A stretch of DNA of 64,000 nt, from contig NZ_JABZEO010000005.1 of the NCBI RefSeq assembly GCF_013385175.1, forward strand, positions 62,001-126,000. The letters run 5' to 3'. The stretch comes from Allochromatium humboldtianum. GTDB taxonomy: Bacteria; Pseudomonadota; Gammaproteobacteria; Chromatiales; Chromatiaceae. A program made the translations under genes and the position numbers. This document shows positions 17,322 through 25,962 of this stretch, piece by piece. Position 1 is the stretch's first letter. Each line of letters starts with the position of its first letter. Under the pieces are notes generated by a model, which was not told where the DNA came from, made no database searches, and was given only the letters and a program-made list of their open reading frames with translations.

Positions 17322-17975
17322 ATGCTCGAAATCTCCGATCTTTACCGCCGGTTCAATGGCCGCTCAGTCCTCGAGGCCATCTCACTGCGTCTGGAGCCGA
17401 GCGAGTATGTCGCCATCACCGGCGAGTCCGGCGTCGGCAAGTCCACGCTGCTGAATCTGATCGCCGGTCTGGATCGGCCCGATCGCGGTCGTCTTGCGCT
17501 CGACGGCGAGGACTATGCGACGCTCGGCGAGGACGCCTTGACGCGACTGAGGCGCGACAAGCTCGGCTTCGTCTTCCAGGCGTTCCATATCCTGCCACAT
17601 CTCACGCTGCGTCAGAACGTCACCTTGCCGCTCTGGCTCAAGGGTCAGGGCGGCCGGCGGGCGGAGCGTCAGGCCGAGAGCCTGCTTGATGCCGTGGGTT
17701 TGGGCGACCGTGCCGAGAGCTGGCCGCGCGAGCTGTCCGGGGGCGAGATGCAGCGCGTCGCCATCGCCCGGGCTCTGGTGCACCAGCCGCGCCTGGTCCT
17801 GGCCGACGAGCCAACGGGCAACCTGGATCCGACCAATGCGGCTCGCGTGCTGAAGTTGCTGGGCGAGCGTATTCGGGACTCAGGGGCGATGGGCATCCTG
17901 GTCACGCACTCGCCGGAGGCGGCCAAGAGCGCCGATCGCGTGTTGCAGCTCACGCCAGAGGGACTGCACGGATGA
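17322..17975 (+). CDS. ABC transporter ATP-binding protein (LolD/MacB-type)
   Basis: 217 aa with Walker A GESGVGKST (about residue 34), Q loop (FVFQAFHILPHLT), signature LSGGEMQRVAIARA, Walker B LVLADEPTGNLD and the H-loop His in LVTHS. This is the compact ATPase type partnered with FtsX-like permeases. It overlaps the permease start by 4 bp. Together with the permease and the AttH-like protein it resembles AttEFGH-type systems, whose substrate is unknown; envelope lipid or carotenoid handling has been suggested for relatives. Confidence 0.92.
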   Translation: MLEISDLYRRFNGRSVLEAISLRLEPSEYVAITGESGVGKSTLLNLIAGLDRPDRGRLALDGEDYATLGEDALTRLRRDKLGFVFQAFHILPHLTLRQNVTLPLWLKGQGGRRAERQAESLLDAVGLGDRAESWPRELSGGEMQRVAIARALVHQPRLVLADEPTGNLDPTNAARVLKLLGERIRDSGAMGILVTHSPEAAKSADRVLQLTPEGLHG

Positions 17976-20485
17976 GGCTGGCTTGGGTTTTTCTCGGCTC
18001 ACTGGGGCGGCGTCGCGCGGCGACACTCCTGTCCTTTGCCGCCATCGTGCTGGGGGTCGCGCTGGGGATGGCGGTGCAGGCGGTCAATCAGGCCGCACTC
18101 GCCGAGTTCGGTCGCGGTCTGCGCACCCTGGCCGGCGCCGCGGACCTCCAGGTCGTCGGTCCTCGTACCGGCTTCGACGAGGCGCTCTATGCACGGCTGG
18201 CTGCACGCCCCGAGGTCGCGCAGGCCAGTCCCGTGCTGGAGGTCCGGACCGAGCGCATCGGCACTACGGATACGCTCAACATCCTGGGTCTGGATCTGTT
18301 CGCGGTCGGTGCCGTCACGCCCGCGCTCCTGGCACGTCCGGTGGAGATCGACGATCGAGCCGAGCGCGAATCACGCCTCACATCGCTCGCCGAAGACAGC
18401 GTCTTTCTCAGTGCCGCTGCTCAGACCGCCCTGGCTGTCCAACCCGGCGACCGGCTGAGCGTCTATGCCGGCTCTCAGCCGCTGGAGTTACGGGTGGCCG
18501 GTGATCTGCCTGGAGCCGCCGAGGATCGCCGGCTCGCCGTCATGGACATCGCGGCGGTTCAGAATCATTTCGACCGGATCGGGCGATTGACGCGCATCGA
18601 CTTGAAGTTGGTCGAGGGACTCGACGTCCAGGCGGCCCGCGCCGCGCTGGAGCCGCTACTGCCGGCGGGTGTGTGGCTGGAGGTTCCACAAGCGGCCGAG
18701 GGTCAGGCGTCGAATCTCTCGCGCGCCTACCGGGTCAATCTCACATTGCTGGCCGCCATGGCGTTGATCACCGGCGCCTTCCTGGTCTTCTCGGCGCAGG
18801 CGCTGTCGGTCGTGCGACGGCATACCGAGCTGGCGTTCCTGCGTGCGATCGGACTGGCGCGCCGCCAGCTCTTTGTCTGGTTGCTGGCGGAAGGGGCGCT
18901 CGTGGGACTTCTGGGCGCCGTGGTCGGTGTGGCGCTGGGGCATGGTCTCGCTTTCGGTCTGCTCGAACTCCTCGGCGGTGATCTGGGTGCCGGATTCTTC
19001 TCCGGCTTGTCTCCGAGCCTGAGGTTCGATCCCTGGGCCAGTGGGTTGTACGTGCTGCTCGGTGTCGGGGCCGGTGTGGCCGGGGCCTGGCTCCCGGCGC
19101 GCGACGCGGCCGACATTGCACCGGCTCAGGCGCTCAAGGCGAGCGACGATTCGGCCCTGTCGCAGCGGCGCGGGCACCCCAGACTCGGACTCGCCCTGAT
19201 GCTCATGAGTCTGCCGCTCTGCGCCCTGCCGCCAATCATGGAGCTGCCGCTCGGCGGCTATCTGGCCATCTTCGGCCTGCTGGCTGGAAGCATCCTGTGG
19301 CTGCCGATGCTCGCCTCCGGATTCGCTCGGATCCTGCCGCTGTGGGGGCCGGTCCCTGTGCGGCTGGCGGCCGCCCGGCTACGCGCAGCTCCGGGGATGG
19401 GCGCGGTCGCCGCCACCGGCGTCCTTGCCAGCGTAGCCCTGGTGGTGGCCATGGCGATCATGGTCAACTCACTGCGCGACTCGGTCGATGTCTGGCTCGG
19501 CCAGATCCTGCCCGCCGATCTCTATCTGCGCGCCGGACGGGTTCAGAGCGGCGGTGTCCTGGACGAGGCGTTACAGGCGCGACTCGCGGACGTGCCCGGT
19601 GTGGCCCACGTCGAGTTCACCCGCCATGACAGCCTGCGACTGGTCCCCGGACAACCGCCGGTCGCCCTGCTGGCCCGGCCCGTGTCGTCTGATGGACGCG
19701 AACTCCCTCTGGTCGGCTCGGCCCACGCGGTGGCCGAGGGCGAGACGGCGATCTGGATCTCCGAGGCGCTGCACGACCTCCAGGGCTGGCGTCCGGGTGA
19801 TCGTGTTCAGCTGCCGCTGGCCGGATCCGAGGTGTCCGTTCGGGTCACCGGGATCTGGCGTGACTATGCGCGCCAGACCGGCAGTCTCATGCTGGACCTC
19901 GCCGACTACCGGCGTCTGACAGGTGATCGCTCGGTGCAGGACGCCGCCATCTGGCTGACGCCCGGAGCCGATGCGTTCAGCGTGGCCGAAGCGCTCAAGT
20001 CGGCGGGCGGTTCGGGTGCATTGGAGGTCACGGCTCCAGGTGAGATTCGCGCCATCAGTCTGCGGATCTTCGACCGCACCTTCGCCGTGACCTATGTGCT
20101 GGAGGCCGCGGCCGTCATCATCGGTCTGGCGGGTGTGGCGGCCAGCTTCGCCGCGCTCGCGGCCGCGCGACGCCGGGAGTTCGGTCTGCTGCGCCACCTG
20201 GGACTGACACGCGGCCAGATCGGCGGCCTGCTCGCCCTCGAAGGCAGTCTGGCGGCCGGTATCGGGATACTCGGCGGATTGACGGTCGGCGGCGCCATCG
20301 CCTGGATTCTGATTGAGGTCGTGAATCGTCAGAGTTTTCACTGGAGCATGGACCTGAGCGTCCCCTGGCTGTCGCTCCTGGTGTTTGCCGGCACGCTCGC
20401 TGGTCTGGCCAGTCTGGCCGCCGTGCTCGCGGGCCGACAGGCGATGCGCCAGGATGCTGTGCTGGCCGTGCGTGAGGATTGGTGA
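17972..20485 (+). CDS. ABC transporter permease, FtsX/MacB-like, double module
   Basis: 837 aa. TM1 near the N-terminus, a periplasmic MacB-PCD-like region, three TM helices around 250-390 (FtsX domain 1), an internal TM pair, a second periplasmic region (about 500-680) and a final FtsX domain. The double FtsX layout (two modules in one chain) matches lipoprotein- and AttF-type permeases that extract rather than import substrates. Coupled by overlaps with the ATPase (ATGA) and the next gene (TGATG). Confidence 0.9.
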   Translation: MRLAWVFLGSLGRRRAATLLSFAAIVLGVALGMAVQAVNQAALAEFGRGLRTLAGAADLQVVGPRTGFDEALYARLAARPEVAQASPVLEVRTERIGTTDTLNILGLDLFAVGAVTPALLARPVEIDDRAERESRLTSLAEDSVFLSAAAQTALAVQPGDRLSVYAGSQPLELRVAGDLPGAAEDRRLAVMDIAAVQNHFDRIGRLTRIDLKLVEGLDVQAARAALEPLLPAGVWLEVPQAAEGQASNLSRAYRVNLTLLAAMALITGAFLVFSAQALSVVRRHTELAFLRAIGLARRQLFVWLLAEGALVGLLGAVVGVALGHGLAFGLLELLGGDLGAGFFSGLSPSLRFDPWASGLYVLLGVGAGVAGAWLPARDAADIAPAQALKASDDSALSQRRGHPRLGLALMLMSLPLCALPPIMELPLGGYLAIFGLLAGSILWLPMLASGFARILPLWGPVPVRLAAARLRAAPGMGAVAATGVLASVALVVAMAIMVNSLRDSVDVWLGQILPADLYLRAGRVQSGGVLDEALQARLADVPGVAHVEFTRHDSLRLVPGQPPVALLARPVSSDGRELPLVGSAHAVAEGETAIWISEALHDLQGWRPGDRVQLPLAGSEVSVRVTGIWRDYARQTGSLMLDLADYRRLTGDRSVQDAAIWLTPGADAFSVAEALKSAGGSGALEVTAPGEIRAISLRIFDRTFAVTYVLEAAAVIIGLAGVAASFAALAAARRREFGLLRHLGLTRGQIGGLLALEGSLAAGIGILGGLTVGGAIAWILIEVVNRQSFHWSMDLSVPWLSLLVFAGTLAGLASLAAVLAGRQAMRQDAVLAVREDW

Positions 20486-21600
20486 TGCATCGACGTACCT
20501 GTCTGCTGGCCCTCGCCGGCTTGCCTCTGCCCCGCATCCTGGCGGCGGTCGAACCGTCCGCAGGATCTAACGGCGCGGAGACCGATTCAAAGGTCGCCTT
20601 CGACGCCGTGCTCCCCGGTCGCGTCCTCCGCTTCCCGGACGACGAGGGTGCTCACCCGGGATTCCGTACCGAATGGTGGTATGTGACCGGTTGGCTCAAG
20701 GGGACGGAGGGCGATCCGTTCGGCTTTCAGATCACCTTCTTTCGCGTGCGCACCGGAATCGGTGAGGACAACCCGAGCGCCTTCGCTCCACGCCAGTTGC
20801 TGCTGGCCCATGCGGCCATCGCCGACCCTCGGTTGGGTCGCTTGCGTCACGATCAACGCGCCGCCCGCACGGGCTTCGAGCGTGCCGGATATGCCACGGA
20901 TCGGGCTCATGTCCGGCTCGATGACTGGTCGTTCGAGCAGATGGATGACCACTATGTCACCCGCGTGAACGCGGAGGACTTCGCCTATGACCTCCGACTC
21001 GCCTTCACTGGGCCGCCCATGTTCAATGGCGACCAGGGCTTCAGCCGCAAGGCGCCCGACCCGTATCACGCCAGCTACTATTACAGCCGACCACAGTTGC
21101 AGGTCGACGGCCAGGTGACGCTCGACGGTCGCCGCCAAGCGGTGAGCGGGCGTGCCTGGATGGATCACGAATGGTCGAGCGCCTACAGTCCCGAAGGCGC
21201 CGATGGTTGGGATTGGGTCGGCCTGAACTTGGACGATGGCGGCGCTCTCATGGCTTTTCGGATGCGCCGTCCCGACGGTACGGCGCTTTGGGCCAGTGCC
21301 ACCCGGCGCTTCTCCGATGGTCGTACCCAGTCGCTCGGCCCCGAGCAGGTCGAGTGGTTCCCGATTCGGCGCTGGCAATCGCCACGCACCGGGATCGAAT
21401 ACCCAATCGAATGGGATCTGCGTATCGGTGAGCGTCGCTACCGCCTCCAGCCGCTGATGGACGACCAGGAACTCGACAGCCGTCGCTCGACGGGAACCAT
21501 CTATTGGGAAGGTGCGATGCGTCTGTTCGAGGACGAGCGCGAGATCGGGCGCGGCTATCTGGAAATGACTGGGTATGGAAACCGCATCCAGGTTGGTTGA
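20485..21600 (+). CDS. AttH/carotenoid 1,2-hydratase-like lipocalin domain protein
   Basis: 371 aa with a signal-like N-terminus (CLLALAGLPLPRILAA). Motifs typical of the AttH/CrtC-like family are HPGFRTEWWYVTGWL, FGFQITFFRVRTG, LLLAHAAIADP, SYYYSRPQLQVDG and AWMDHEWSSAY; two lipocalin-like beta-barrels are expected. CrtC hydrates carotenoids, but AttH-type relatives beside ABC/FtsX transporters are not assigned a reaction. The ATG overlaps the permease stop as TGATG, so all three genes form one operon. Convergent with recF. Confidence 0.85.
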   Translation: MHRRTCLLALAGLPLPRILAAVEPSAGSNGAETDSKVAFDAVLPGRVLRFPDDEGAHPGFRTEWWYVTGWLKGTEGDPFGFQITFFRVRTGIGEDNPSAFAPRQLLLAHAAIADPRLGRLRHDQRAARTGFERAGYATDRAHVRLDDWSFEQMDDHYVTRVNAEDFAYDLRLAFTGPPMFNGDQGFSRKAPDPYHASYYYSRPQLQVDGQVTLDGRRQAVSGRAWMDHEWSSAYSPEGADGWDWVGLNLDDGGALMAFRMRRPDGTALWASATRRFSDGRTQSLGPEQVEWFPIRRWQSPRTGIEYPIEWDLRIGERRYRLQPLMDDQELDSRRSTGTIYWEGAMRLFEDEREIGRGYLEMTGYGNRIQVG

Positions 21601-21629
21601 GCGTTCTTGAGCCGATGTTTCACTCGGAA

Positions 21630-21785
21630 TGTTCCACGTGGAACATCGTCAGTTCGCAAAGCTGGGCGTGTTTCCGTAGCCATGTCGTCTCAGCCGGATG
21701 TTCCACGTGGAACATCATCAGCTCGCCAAGCTGGGCGTGGAGCCCTAGCCATGGCCGTCTCAGCCTGAATGTTCCACGTGAAACA
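21630..21785. repeat. Tandem 69-71-bp repeat carrying parS-like sites 2-4
   Basis: TGTTCCACGTGGAACA at 21630-21645 and 21699-21714, and TGTTCCACGTGAAACA at 21770-21785. The spacer after each of the first two sites is also repeated (agctcgccaagctgggcgtg-like core, then tagccatg...gtctcagcc). A decayed site lies just before (tgtttcactcggaa from 21616). The third site overlaps the last codons of recF. The unit length of about 70 bp is preserved, pointing to tandem duplication of site plus spacer. Confidence 0.85.
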
Positions 21786-22929
21786 TCGTCAGCGACTTCG
21801 TATCACCAAAGATCCCCGGATCGCCATCGGTCGCCACGCGCGTCGCGATGACCTGATTCCCCGTGGAACCAAAGGCGTTCCACAGCCGCTCGGCCATGGT
21901 GCGATCCAGTTCGGCTTCGAGATCATCGAGCAGCCAGATGACCGGCTCACGTCCATGAGCACGATGGACGCGCTCGGCGGCCAGTTGCAGCAACGCGACT
22001 ACGATCTTGGCCTGTCCGCGCGAAAAGCCGCGTCTCCCCTCCCCCGGCTCGACACGAAAGTCGGCGCGTGACGGACCGGCCAGGGTATAGCCGCGCGCCG
22101 ACTCCTGATCGGCCAGTGACGCCAGGGTCTCGCCTAGCTCCCGGCCATCCGGCCAGCCGCGTCGATAGCGCAGATCGGCACCATGCAAAAACGGATAGTC
22201 GTCACGCAGATCCAGAAAGCACGCACGCCATTCAGCGTGGAACGCGGCACGCCGGCGATCCATGGATTCGGCCAGTGCGATGAAACTGCGATCCCATAGC
22301 CCATGCTGACCGCCACCCGACCGAATGGCCGCATTGCGCTGCATCAGAACGCGCGTGAAATCTTTGTGGATCTGGGCGAAACGATGTTCCACGTGGAACA
22401 CATTCCAGTCCAGGAAACGACGTCGCAGACTCGGCTCGCCGTCGAGCAGGATTTGGGGGTTCTCGCCGACTAGCTTGACCTGCAAAGGTGAGCGCCAATC
22501 CGCCCCGCTGGTCTCCAGCCACAGCGGCGGATGGATGTCACGTGAAGCCGTGGCGCCCTCCTTGACATAACGCAGGCGCACCACGTCATGGTCGGATGAT
22601 TGATAGACACCCTCGATGCGGGTGTATGACTCGCCCTGGGTGGTGAGCGGCCCGGCCTTGGTTCCGCGAAAGGTTCGGCCACGCGCCAGCAGATAGATGG
22701 CTTCCAGAACACTGGTCTTGCCGGCGCCATTGGCCCCCGTCAGGAGCAGGGGCTGAGTATCGAAGGCGAGATCGAGTCGCCGGATGTTGCGCAGCGACTC
22801 GAGGCGAAGTGAACGCAGTCCCGGTCCCGGAACCACGTCCGAATGTTCCACGTGGAACATCGAGCGTGATCCGTGAAACGCCGGACCGGGAGACTCTGAA
22901 ACGACGTCCGAGTGTTCCACGTGGAACAT
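21760..22929 (-). CDS. recF: DNA replication and repair protein RecF
   Basis: Up to 389 aa. SMC-like ATPase with LRSLRLESLRNIRRLDL at the conserved N-terminal strand, Walker A TGANGAGKTSVLEAI, signature FSRGQAKIVVALLQLAAE and Walker B VIWLLDDLEAELD. It loads RecA at gaps with RecO/RecR. Oddly, the frame begins inside a parS palindrome, and palindromes encode FHVEH near residue 2, near 25, mid-protein and at the C-terminus. The start is uncertain: ATG 22929 has GGAGGA too close, GTG 22920 is 10 bases from it, and ATG 22860 lacks one. The dnaN-recF order is usual; gyrB does not follow. Confidence 0.92.
   Translation of the reverse strand: MFHVEHSDVVSESPGPAFHGSRSMFHVEHSDVVPGPGLRSLRLESLRNIRRLDLAFDTQPLLLTGANGAGKTSVLEAIYLLARGRTFRGTKAGPLTTQGESYTRIEGVYQSSDHDVVRLRYVKEGATASRDIHPPLWLETSGADWRSPLQVKLVGENPQILLDGEPSLRRRFLDWNVFHVEHRFAQIHKDFTRVLMQRNAAIRSGGGQHGLWDRSFIALAESMDRRRAAFHAEWRACFLDLRDDYPFLHGADLRYRRGWPDGRELGETLASLADQESARGYTLAGPSRADFRVEPGEGRRGFSRGQAKIVVALLQLAAERVHRAHGREPVIWLLDDLEAELDRTMAERLWNAFGSTGNQVIATRVATDGDPGIFGDTKSLTMFHVEHSG
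22385..22400. other. parS-like site 5, inside recF
   Basis: Perfect TGTTCCACGTGGAACA within the coding sequence of recF, translated as VFHVEH after the RRRFLDWN block that is usual in RecF. The palindrome is accommodated in frame without disturbing the gene. Confidence 0.85.
22844..22928. other. parS-like sites 6 and 7 at the recF start
   Basis: Perfect palindromes at 22844-22859 and 22913-22928, exactly 69 bp apart. On the minus strand both are read as ATGTTCCACGTGGAACA followed by a similar 14-bp tail, so the second is a tandem duplicate that adds 23 codons to recF. Confidence 0.85.
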
Positions 22930-22979
22930 TCCTCCAGATCACGTGGATCAGGGCGTTCGAGTCAGCACACGAAGACGCC

Positions 22980-24080
22980 TCACAGTCGCATCGGCATGAC
23001 GACGAAGGTCTCGCTCTCGCTCCCCACGCCACGCCAGATCGAGCTACCGTTGGCATCCTGGAAATGGATGATCACCGAACTTTCATCGACCACGCCGAGC
23101 ACGTCCATCAGATAGGCGACGTTGAAACCGATGGAGATCGACTCGCCGTCATACTCCATCTCGATCTCTTCCTCGGCCTCCTCCTGCTCGGGGTTGTGCG
23201 CCAGCAGCTTGAGTGTGCCCGGATCGAAGCTCAAACGCACACCGCGATACTTTTCGTTCGACAGGATCGAGGTGCGCGAGAGCGCGCGCTTCAATGCGTC
23301 CTTCTCAACCGTGGCCGTGCGCCCGCTATGGCCCGGAATCACACGCTCGTACTCGGGATAGCGACCATCGACGAGCTTGGAGGTCAGGGTCATGGCCCCG
23401 ACCACCACGCGCAGACTGCGCTCGCCCAGACGGATCGAGATCGGATCGTCCGAGCTGCCCAGCTGACGTTTCAGTTCCATGACCGTCTTGTTGGGCACGA
23501 TCACCTGACGCTCGTTATCCAGGGTCAGATCGAGCGGGGTGACGAACTTGGCCAGTCGATGTCCATCCGTAGCCACAGCGATCAGGACGGTGGCGTGCAG
23601 TTCCAGCAGCAGACCATTCAGATAGTAACGAACGTCCTGTTGCGCCATGGCAAAGGCCGTCTTGTCGAGCAGCCGCTTGAGCTGGCTCTCCTGGATCTGG
23701 AAGTCGAAACCGCCCTCCTCCAGGTCCATGGTCGGAAAGTCCGCCGCCGGCAGCAGTCCGAGCGTGAAACGTCCGCGCCCCGAGGTGACGACACAGCGCT
23801 CATCCTTGACGCGCAGACGGATCTCGGCGCCTTCACTCAGATTGCGGCAGATGTCGACCAACTTGCGGGCTGGAATCGTGGTCTCGCCCTCCTGCTGGAT
23901 CTCGGCCTCAAAGCTGGTCTTGACCTCGACTTCCAGGTCGGTGCCGGTGAGGGTGACGCGCCCTTCGCGGGCGACGACGAGCAGATTACCCAGAATCGGC
24001 AGGGTCTGACGGCGCTCGACGACGCCGACCACCTTATTGAGCGCGGGCAGGACGATTTCTCGGTTGGCAACGAATTCCAT
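22980..24080 (-). CDS. dnaN: DNA polymerase III subunit beta (sliding clamp)
   Basis: 366 aa, the standard clamp length, with three repeated domains. Recognisable stretches are MEFVANREIVLPALNKVVGVVERRQTLPILGN at the start, LTGTDLEVEV, ATDGHRLAKF, YPEYERVIP and the end HFQDANGSSIWRGVGSESETFVVMPMRL. The protein is a ring-shaped dimer holding DNA polymerase on DNA. ATG 24080 is chosen over 24092 because GGAG sits six bases upstream and the family starts here. Second gene of the dnaA-dnaN-recF run. Confidence 0.98.
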   Translation of the reverse strand: MEFVANREIVLPALNKVVGVVERRQTLPILGNLLVVAREGRVTLTGTDLEVEVKTSFEAEIQQEGETTIPARKLVDICRNLSEGAEIRLRVKDERCVVTSGRGRFTLGLLPAADFPTMDLEEGGFDFQIQESQLKRLLDKTAFAMAQQDVRYYLNGLLLELHATVLIAVATDGHRLAKFVTPLDLTLDNERQVIVPNKTVMELKRQLGSSDDPISIRLGERSLRVVVGAMTLTSKLVDGRYPEYERVIPGHSGRTATVEKDALKRALSRTSILSNEKYRGVRLSFDPGTLKLLAHNPEQEEAEEEIEMEYDGESISIGFNVAYLMDVLGVVDESSVIIHFQDANGSSIWRGVGSESETFVVMPMRL

Positions 24081-24178
24081 CGGTGGCTCCATGATCTTGC
24101 GGAAATGGATAGCGCTAGCTTGGCGTGCTGGCTATTGAGTATAGGGATAGTGTGTCGATTCAGTTGAATGGAGTCACT

Positions 24179-25540
24179 CTACAGCGTCAGCATTCTCAGT
24201 AGATTCCGGTAGTCTTCCTCGATCGTCGCATCGCTCTCACGCAGACTCTTGATCTTGCGCGTGGCGTGCAGGACCGTAGTGTGATCCCGTCCACCGAAGG
24301 CCTGGCCGATCTCAGGCAGACTGTGCTTGGTCAGTTCCTTGGCGAGCGCCATCGCCAGTTGGCGCGGGCGCGCCAGCGAGCGACTGCGCTTGGCCGAGAG
24401 CAGATCCGATGTCCGCAACTTGTAATAGTCGGCAACCGTGCGCTGGATGTTCTCCAGACTGACCTGTCTGTCCTGGGCCACGAGTACATCACGCAGCGCC
24501 TGCTTGGCGAACTCCAGCGTGATCGGTTTGCCGGTGAAGTGCGCATTGGCCACCAGTCGTCTGAGCGCCCCTTCGAGTTCGCGAATGTTCGAGCGAATAC
24601 GCCGTCCGACGAAGAAGGCCACGTCCTCCGGCAGCTCCACCCCGAGTTGGGTCGCCTTGCAGTGCAGGATGGCCACGCTGGTCTCCAGATCCGGCGGATC
24701 GATGGCCACCGTCAGCCCCCAGCCGAAGCGCGAACGCAGACGCTCCTCCAGCCCAGTCACCTCCTTGGGAAAGCGGTCGCTGGAGAGCACGATCTGCTGG
24801 CGGGATTCAAGCAGCGCGTTGAAGGTATGGAAGAACTCTTCCTGCGAGCGCTCCTTGCCGGCGAAGAACTGCACATCGTCGATCAGAAGCGCGTTGACCG
24901 AGCGATAGGTCTTCTTGAACTCCTCGATGCGGTTGTGTTGCAGGGCCTTGATCATCTCGGCGACGAAGCGCTCGGAGTGCAGATAGACGACCCGGGCGCT
25001 CGGATTGGAGGCCAGGATGACGTTGCCGACCGCGTGCATCAGATGGGTCTTGCCCAGCCCGACGCCGCCATAGATGAACAGCGGGTTGTAGGTGCTGCCC
25101 GGATTGCGGGCGATCTGGATCGAGGCCGCGCGCGCGAGCTGGTTGGACTTGCCCTCGACAAAGGTATCGAAATTGAAGTCAGCGTTCAGGTTGGCCGCCG
25201 CGCGCCGCGTGGCGAGATCCGAGTCGATCGCGGTCGCCTTCGAGCCGGTACGGGCCCCCTTCCCTTTCGCCGGCCCGGACTCACGCGCGAACTCACCGAC
25301 CTCGAAATGGATCTCCGAGACCTCGCCCTGACTGTGGCGCGCACAGAGTTCGAGCAGACGGTCGGCATAGTGCTTGCGCGTCCAGTCGAGCACGAATCGG
25401 TTCGGCGCCAGCAGCCTGAGCAAGGGACCATCCACGCGCGCTTGCAGGGGCAGGATCCAGGTATTGAACTCGGCGGACGTCAGTTCGGCCTTCAATTGAT
25501 TGATACAGTGCTCCCACAGGGCCACGGCGTTTCCCGACAT
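24179..25540 (-). CDS. dnaA: Chromosomal replication initiator protein DnaA
   Basis: 453 aa with all four domains: N-terminal DnaB-interaction domain ([22 protein letters not shown]), a variable linker (about 85-120), the AAA+ core with Walker [12 protein letters not shown], Walker [11 protein letters not shown] and sensor region, and the C-terminal DnaA-box binding domain with signature [15 protein letters not shown]. It is divergent from rpmH, with a DnaA box in the gap suggesting autoregulation or origin function. 98 bp separates it from dnaN. Confidence 0.98.
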   Translation of the reverse strand: MSGNAVALWEHCINQLKAELTSAEFNTWILPLQARVDGPLLRLLAPNRFVLDWTRKHYADRLLELCARHSQGEVSEIHFEVGEFARESGPAKGKGARTGSKATAIDSDLATRRAAANLNADFNFDTFVEGKSNQLARAASIQIARNPGSTYNPLFIYGGVGLGKTHLMHAVGNVILASNPSARVVYLHSERFVAEMIKALQHNRIEEFKKTYRSVNALLIDDVQFFAGKERSQEEFFHTFNALLESRQQIVLSSDRFPKEVTGLEERLRSRFGWGLTVAIDPPDLETSVAILHCKATQLGVELPEDVAFFVGRRIRSNIRELEGALRRLVANAHFTGKPITLEFAKQALRDVLVAQDRQVSLENIQRTVADYYKLRTSDLLSAKRSRSLARPRQLAMALAKELTKHSLPEIGQAFGGRDHTTVLHATRKIKSLRESDATIEEDYRNLLRMLTL

Positions 25541-25822
25541 GCGTCGTCTCGGTTCGGATACGGCGGCGCGCGCGACGGCGCCACCCGGATGATTGCGAAG
25601 GACTGGAACTGGATGATGGAGCCGGCGAACAGAGCCGCCGGACGCGGCACGTTTCCTGAGCCAGCGTGCAAGTCTAGCGTCCTTGCGCGGACTTATCCAC
25701 AGCCTGAACCGATCGGACGCGCGTTTCGATTGACTTTGGATGAAAAATTGCCTAAATTTCCAGCCCTTTTATAGCTGGGTCATCAGGCCCTGCCCCACCA
25801 CCGAATTCCCGGAGTACCGTTC
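25541..25822. other. dnaA-rpmH intergenic region: DnaA box, possible origin
   Basis: 282 bp between divergent dnaA and rpmH, the usual gammaproteobacterial origin site (as in Pseudomonas). A perfect DnaA box TTATCCACA is at 25693-25701, followed by an AT-richer stretch at about 25737-25775. Only one perfect box is visible, fewer than in typical oriC, so this may be only the dnaA control region. Confidence 0.45.
25730..25758 (+). promoter_or_regulatory. Sigma-70 promoter of rpmH
   Basis: TTGACT (25730-25735), a 17-bp spacer and TAAATT (25753-25758) give a strong consensus promoter about 65 bp upstream of the rpmH start. It lies 28 bp beyond the DnaA box. Confidence 0.7.
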
Positions 25823-25957
25823 ATGAAGCGCACCTTTCAGCCCAGCCGCCTGAAGCGGGCTCGTACCCATGGTTTCCGTGCCCGTAACGCCACGCGCAAT
25901 GGCCGCAAGGTTCTGAGCGCGCGTCGTGCCAAGGGCCGTGCCCGCCTGATCCCCTGA
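25823..25957 (+). CDS. rpmH: 50S ribosomal protein L34
   Basis: 44 aa, very basic. [20 protein letters not shown] and the following [14 protein letters not shown] are the invariant L34 sequence. GGAG at 25811-25814 precedes the ATG. It is the first gene of the rpmH-rnpA-yidD-yidC-mnmE run, which in most bacteria coordinates ribosome, RNase P and membrane-insertase production. Confidence 0.98.
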   Translation: MKRTFQPSRLKRARTHGFRARNATRNGRKVLSARRAKGRARLIP

Positions 25958-25962
25958 GCACC

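Noticed and set aside
21769-22071. A plus-strand small open frame starting MFHVKH opposite recF
   Set aside because: Its start is only the parS palindrome read on the other strand; the remainder is antisense to recF.
21630-22928. Palindromic repeats considered as a CRISPR or REP array
   Set aside because: Sites are exact parS variants, partly inside a gene, with similar rather than unique spacers and no cas genes.
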